From positions 1 to 7,087 of the forward strand of contig JABEVL010000244.1 in the NCBI GenBank assembly GCA_013043995.1: a stretch of 7,087 nt of DNA, read 5' to 3'. The first letter of the stretch is position 1. Every line of letters begins with the position of its first letter. The translations under genes and the position numbers were made by a program. Origin of the DNA: Spirochaetales bacterium (lineage in GTDB: Bacteria; Spirochaetota; Spirochaetia; JABEVK01). Below the pieces are notes generated by a model. The model made no database searches. It saw nothing but the letters and a program-made list of their open reading frames with translations, and had not been told where the DNA came from. Below, in pieces: positions 6,108-7,087 of this stretch.

Positions 6108-6573
6108 TTTTCACTCCTATTCCGGAGGCCGTGCCACTGACCACCAGAGTGCCATCGCTGGCAAACATTTGAACGTTGGCACGGAGTTTTTTCCGCCGCC
6201 AAAAAACCAGATCGCCCCGCATCGTCACGGTTTCGCCCGGCAGAACCGGCTTTTGAAACTCGACCTGAGCGTCTGAGAACATCGTCAGCCAGTCGTGGTG
6301 TTCCTCGGGCGGCAGTTCGATGCCCACCAGGTAGATCCCCTGGCACACGACCCCCACCTGGCACAGGGCTTCGAGCAGGATGACCCCCGGGGTGACAGGC
6401 TTGCCGGGAAAGTGGCCCGGGTAGAAAAACTCGTCGGGGCGAAACGTGTAGCGGCCCACGATGTGCAGTGCGTCCACCTCAAGAATCTCATCGACAAACC
6501 TGAAGGGCCTTTGTTGCGGTAGCAGCTCAAGGATCTGCACCGGAGTCAGCGGCGGGAAGGTTTTAGCCTCCAT
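6100..6573 (-). CDS. FabZ-like 3-hydroxyacyl-ACP dehydratase (hotdog fold)
   Basis: Would remove water from 3-hydroxyacyl-ACP to give trans-2-enoyl-ACP. The 157-residue protein opens with MEAKTFPPL, has LLPQQRPFRFVDEI near 17-30 (matching FabZ 'LPHRYPFLLVD'), then the catalytic helix region GHFPGKPVTPGVILLEALCQVG. There H54 and E68 are 14 residues apart, as in FabZ. The C-terminal strands (VEFQKPVLPGETV, near 104-116) follow the hotdog pattern. The ATG at 6573 is chosen over an in-frame start at 6642 because GGAGG at 6579-6583 lies 5 nt upstream, FabZ homology begins here, and the longer form would run 80 bp into the ketoreductase gene. It overlaps that gene by 11 bp and the ketosynthase gene by 8 bp, so translation is likely coupled. 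It is slightly longer than housekeeping FabZ. Isomerase (FabA-like) activity cannot be judged. Confidence 0.87.
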   Translation of the reverse strand: MEAKTFPPLTPVQILELLPQQRPFRFVDEILEVDALHIVGRYTFRPDEFFYPGHFPGKPVTPGVILLEALCQVGVVCQGIYLVGIELPPEEHHDWLTMFSDAQVEFQKPVLPGETVTMRGDLVFWRRKKLRANVQMFASDGTLVVSGTASGIGVKNA

Positions 6574-7087
6574 AGAGGCCTCCGTTGACGTGGAACACCG
6601 TTCCGGTGCAGTAGGAGGCTTCGACGGCCAAAAACCGGACAAGACGGGCGACCTCCTCGGGTTGACCCATCCGGCCCAGGGGGATGCGCTCCAGGATGGC
6701 TTTTTGCACCTCGGGCCCCAGGCTGGCCGTCATCGGGGTTTCAATAAAACCGGGGGCTACCGAGTTGACCAGGATGTTGTAGGCCGCCAGTTCTGCGGCG
6801 GCCGACTTTGTAAAGTTGTCCAGGGCGGCCTTGGTCATCCCGTAGGCCGTTTGCGCCGGGTTGCCCGTGCTGCCGACGACGCTGGAAATATTGATGATCC
6901 GGCCTTCTTTTTTGCGGATCATCAGGCGCGAAAGTTTTTTGGTCAGGTACCAGACGCTTCGCATATTGGTCGCCACAACCGTGTCAAAGTCGGCAAGTTT
7001 GGCCGAAAACAACGGTGCGTCGAGGGTAAGTCCCGCATTGTTCACTAAAACAGCCAAACCGTCGCGGCTCTTAACTTGCTCAAAAAC
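6563..7087 (-). CDS. fabG: FabG-type 3-oxoacyl-ACP reductase (SDR), N-terminus beyond window
   Basis: NADPH-dependent short-chain reductase that would reduce 3-oxoacyl-ACP to the 3-hydroxy form. The 174 visible residues run from the window edge (VFEQVKSRDG) to a TAA at 6563-6565. NNAG is at fragment residues 16-19, and the catalytic Ser-Tyr-Lys set is S69, Y82 and K86 in NISSVVG and AYGMTK. These are followed by the SDR segment VNSVAPGFIETPM and the C-terminal HVNGG. By comparison with E. coli FabG, about 70 residues holding the Rossmann TGxxxGIG cofactor motif are missing because of the window edge, not because the gene is broken. A TTG at 7057 lies just before NNAG and is not a credible start. 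The gene is the most upstream visible member of the operon and overlaps the dehydratase by 11 bp. Its match to FabG is strong, but its substrate may be the cluster's own carrier. Confidence 0.9.
   Translation of the reverse strand, partial: VFEQVKSRDGLAVLVNNAGLTLDAPLFSAKLADFDTVVATNMRSVWYLTKKLSRLMIRKKEGRIINISSVVGSTGNPAQTAYGMTKAALDNFTKSAAAELAAYNILVNSVAPGFIETPMTASLGPEVQKAILERIPLGRMGQPEEVARLVRFLAVEASYCTGTVFHVNGGLYGG

Noticed and set aside
6574..6642. Dehydratase starting at 6642 with 23 extra residues
   Set aside because: The extension overlaps the end of the ketoreductase gene, is of low complexity, and the ATG at 6573 has a well-placed GGAGG.
6461..7048. 195-codon plus-strand open frame opposite the ketoreductase
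   Set aside because: The minus strand encodes a clear SDR with NNAG and YxxxK; the plus-strand product looks like reverse-complement noise.
7055..7057. TTG at 7057 as the start of the ketoreductase
   Set aside because: The frame stays open to the window edge, and this start would remove the whole cofactor-binding half of the SDR fold.

Overview
The window reads as a piece of bacterial chromosome, probably Gram-negative. GC content is moderate, roughly mid-50s by eye, and most starts have clear Shine-Dalgarno sequences. I cannot assign a phylum from sequence alone. No tRNA, rRNA, CRISPR array, transposase, integrase or phage gene is visible.

Left arm, plus strand (1-2083): the tail of a small heavy-metal-associated (HMA) domain protein overlaps the start of a complete heavy-metal P1B-type ATPase. 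Their reading frames differ. Together they look like a metal-export pair in which the metal-binding domain, usually fused to the pump, is a separate polypeptide. The pump resembles CadA/ZntA around the membrane motif, but that motif is CPG instead of CPC. The last helix carries His-Glu where CadA/ZntA pumps carry Asp.

Centre (2084-2174): a short convergent gap. It holds three imperfect 23-bp tandem units plus a degenerate fourth, the first of which runs through the ATPase stop codon, and a small hairpin.

Right arm, minus strand (7087 down to 2175): seven genes in one direction. In transcription order they are a FabG-type ketoreductase (its start lies beyond the window), a FabZ-like dehydratase, a FabF-like ketosynthase, a non-canonical acyl carrier protein, a PlsC-like acyltransferase, a phosphopantetheinyl transferase and a class I fructose-bisphosphate aldolase. 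The first six are tightly packed: overlaps of 11, 8 and 41 bp, one 2-bp gap and one 33-bp gap. They form a logical pathway. The transferase arms the carrier protein, the ketosynthase, ketoreductase and dehydratase elongate and partly reduce the chain, and the acyltransferase could move the product to a lipid acceptor. No enoyl reductase is seen, so an unsaturated or polyene-type acyl product, or a dedicated secondary fatty-acid line, is possible. The cluster continues past the right edge. The aldolase follows a 96-bp gap and may have its own control.
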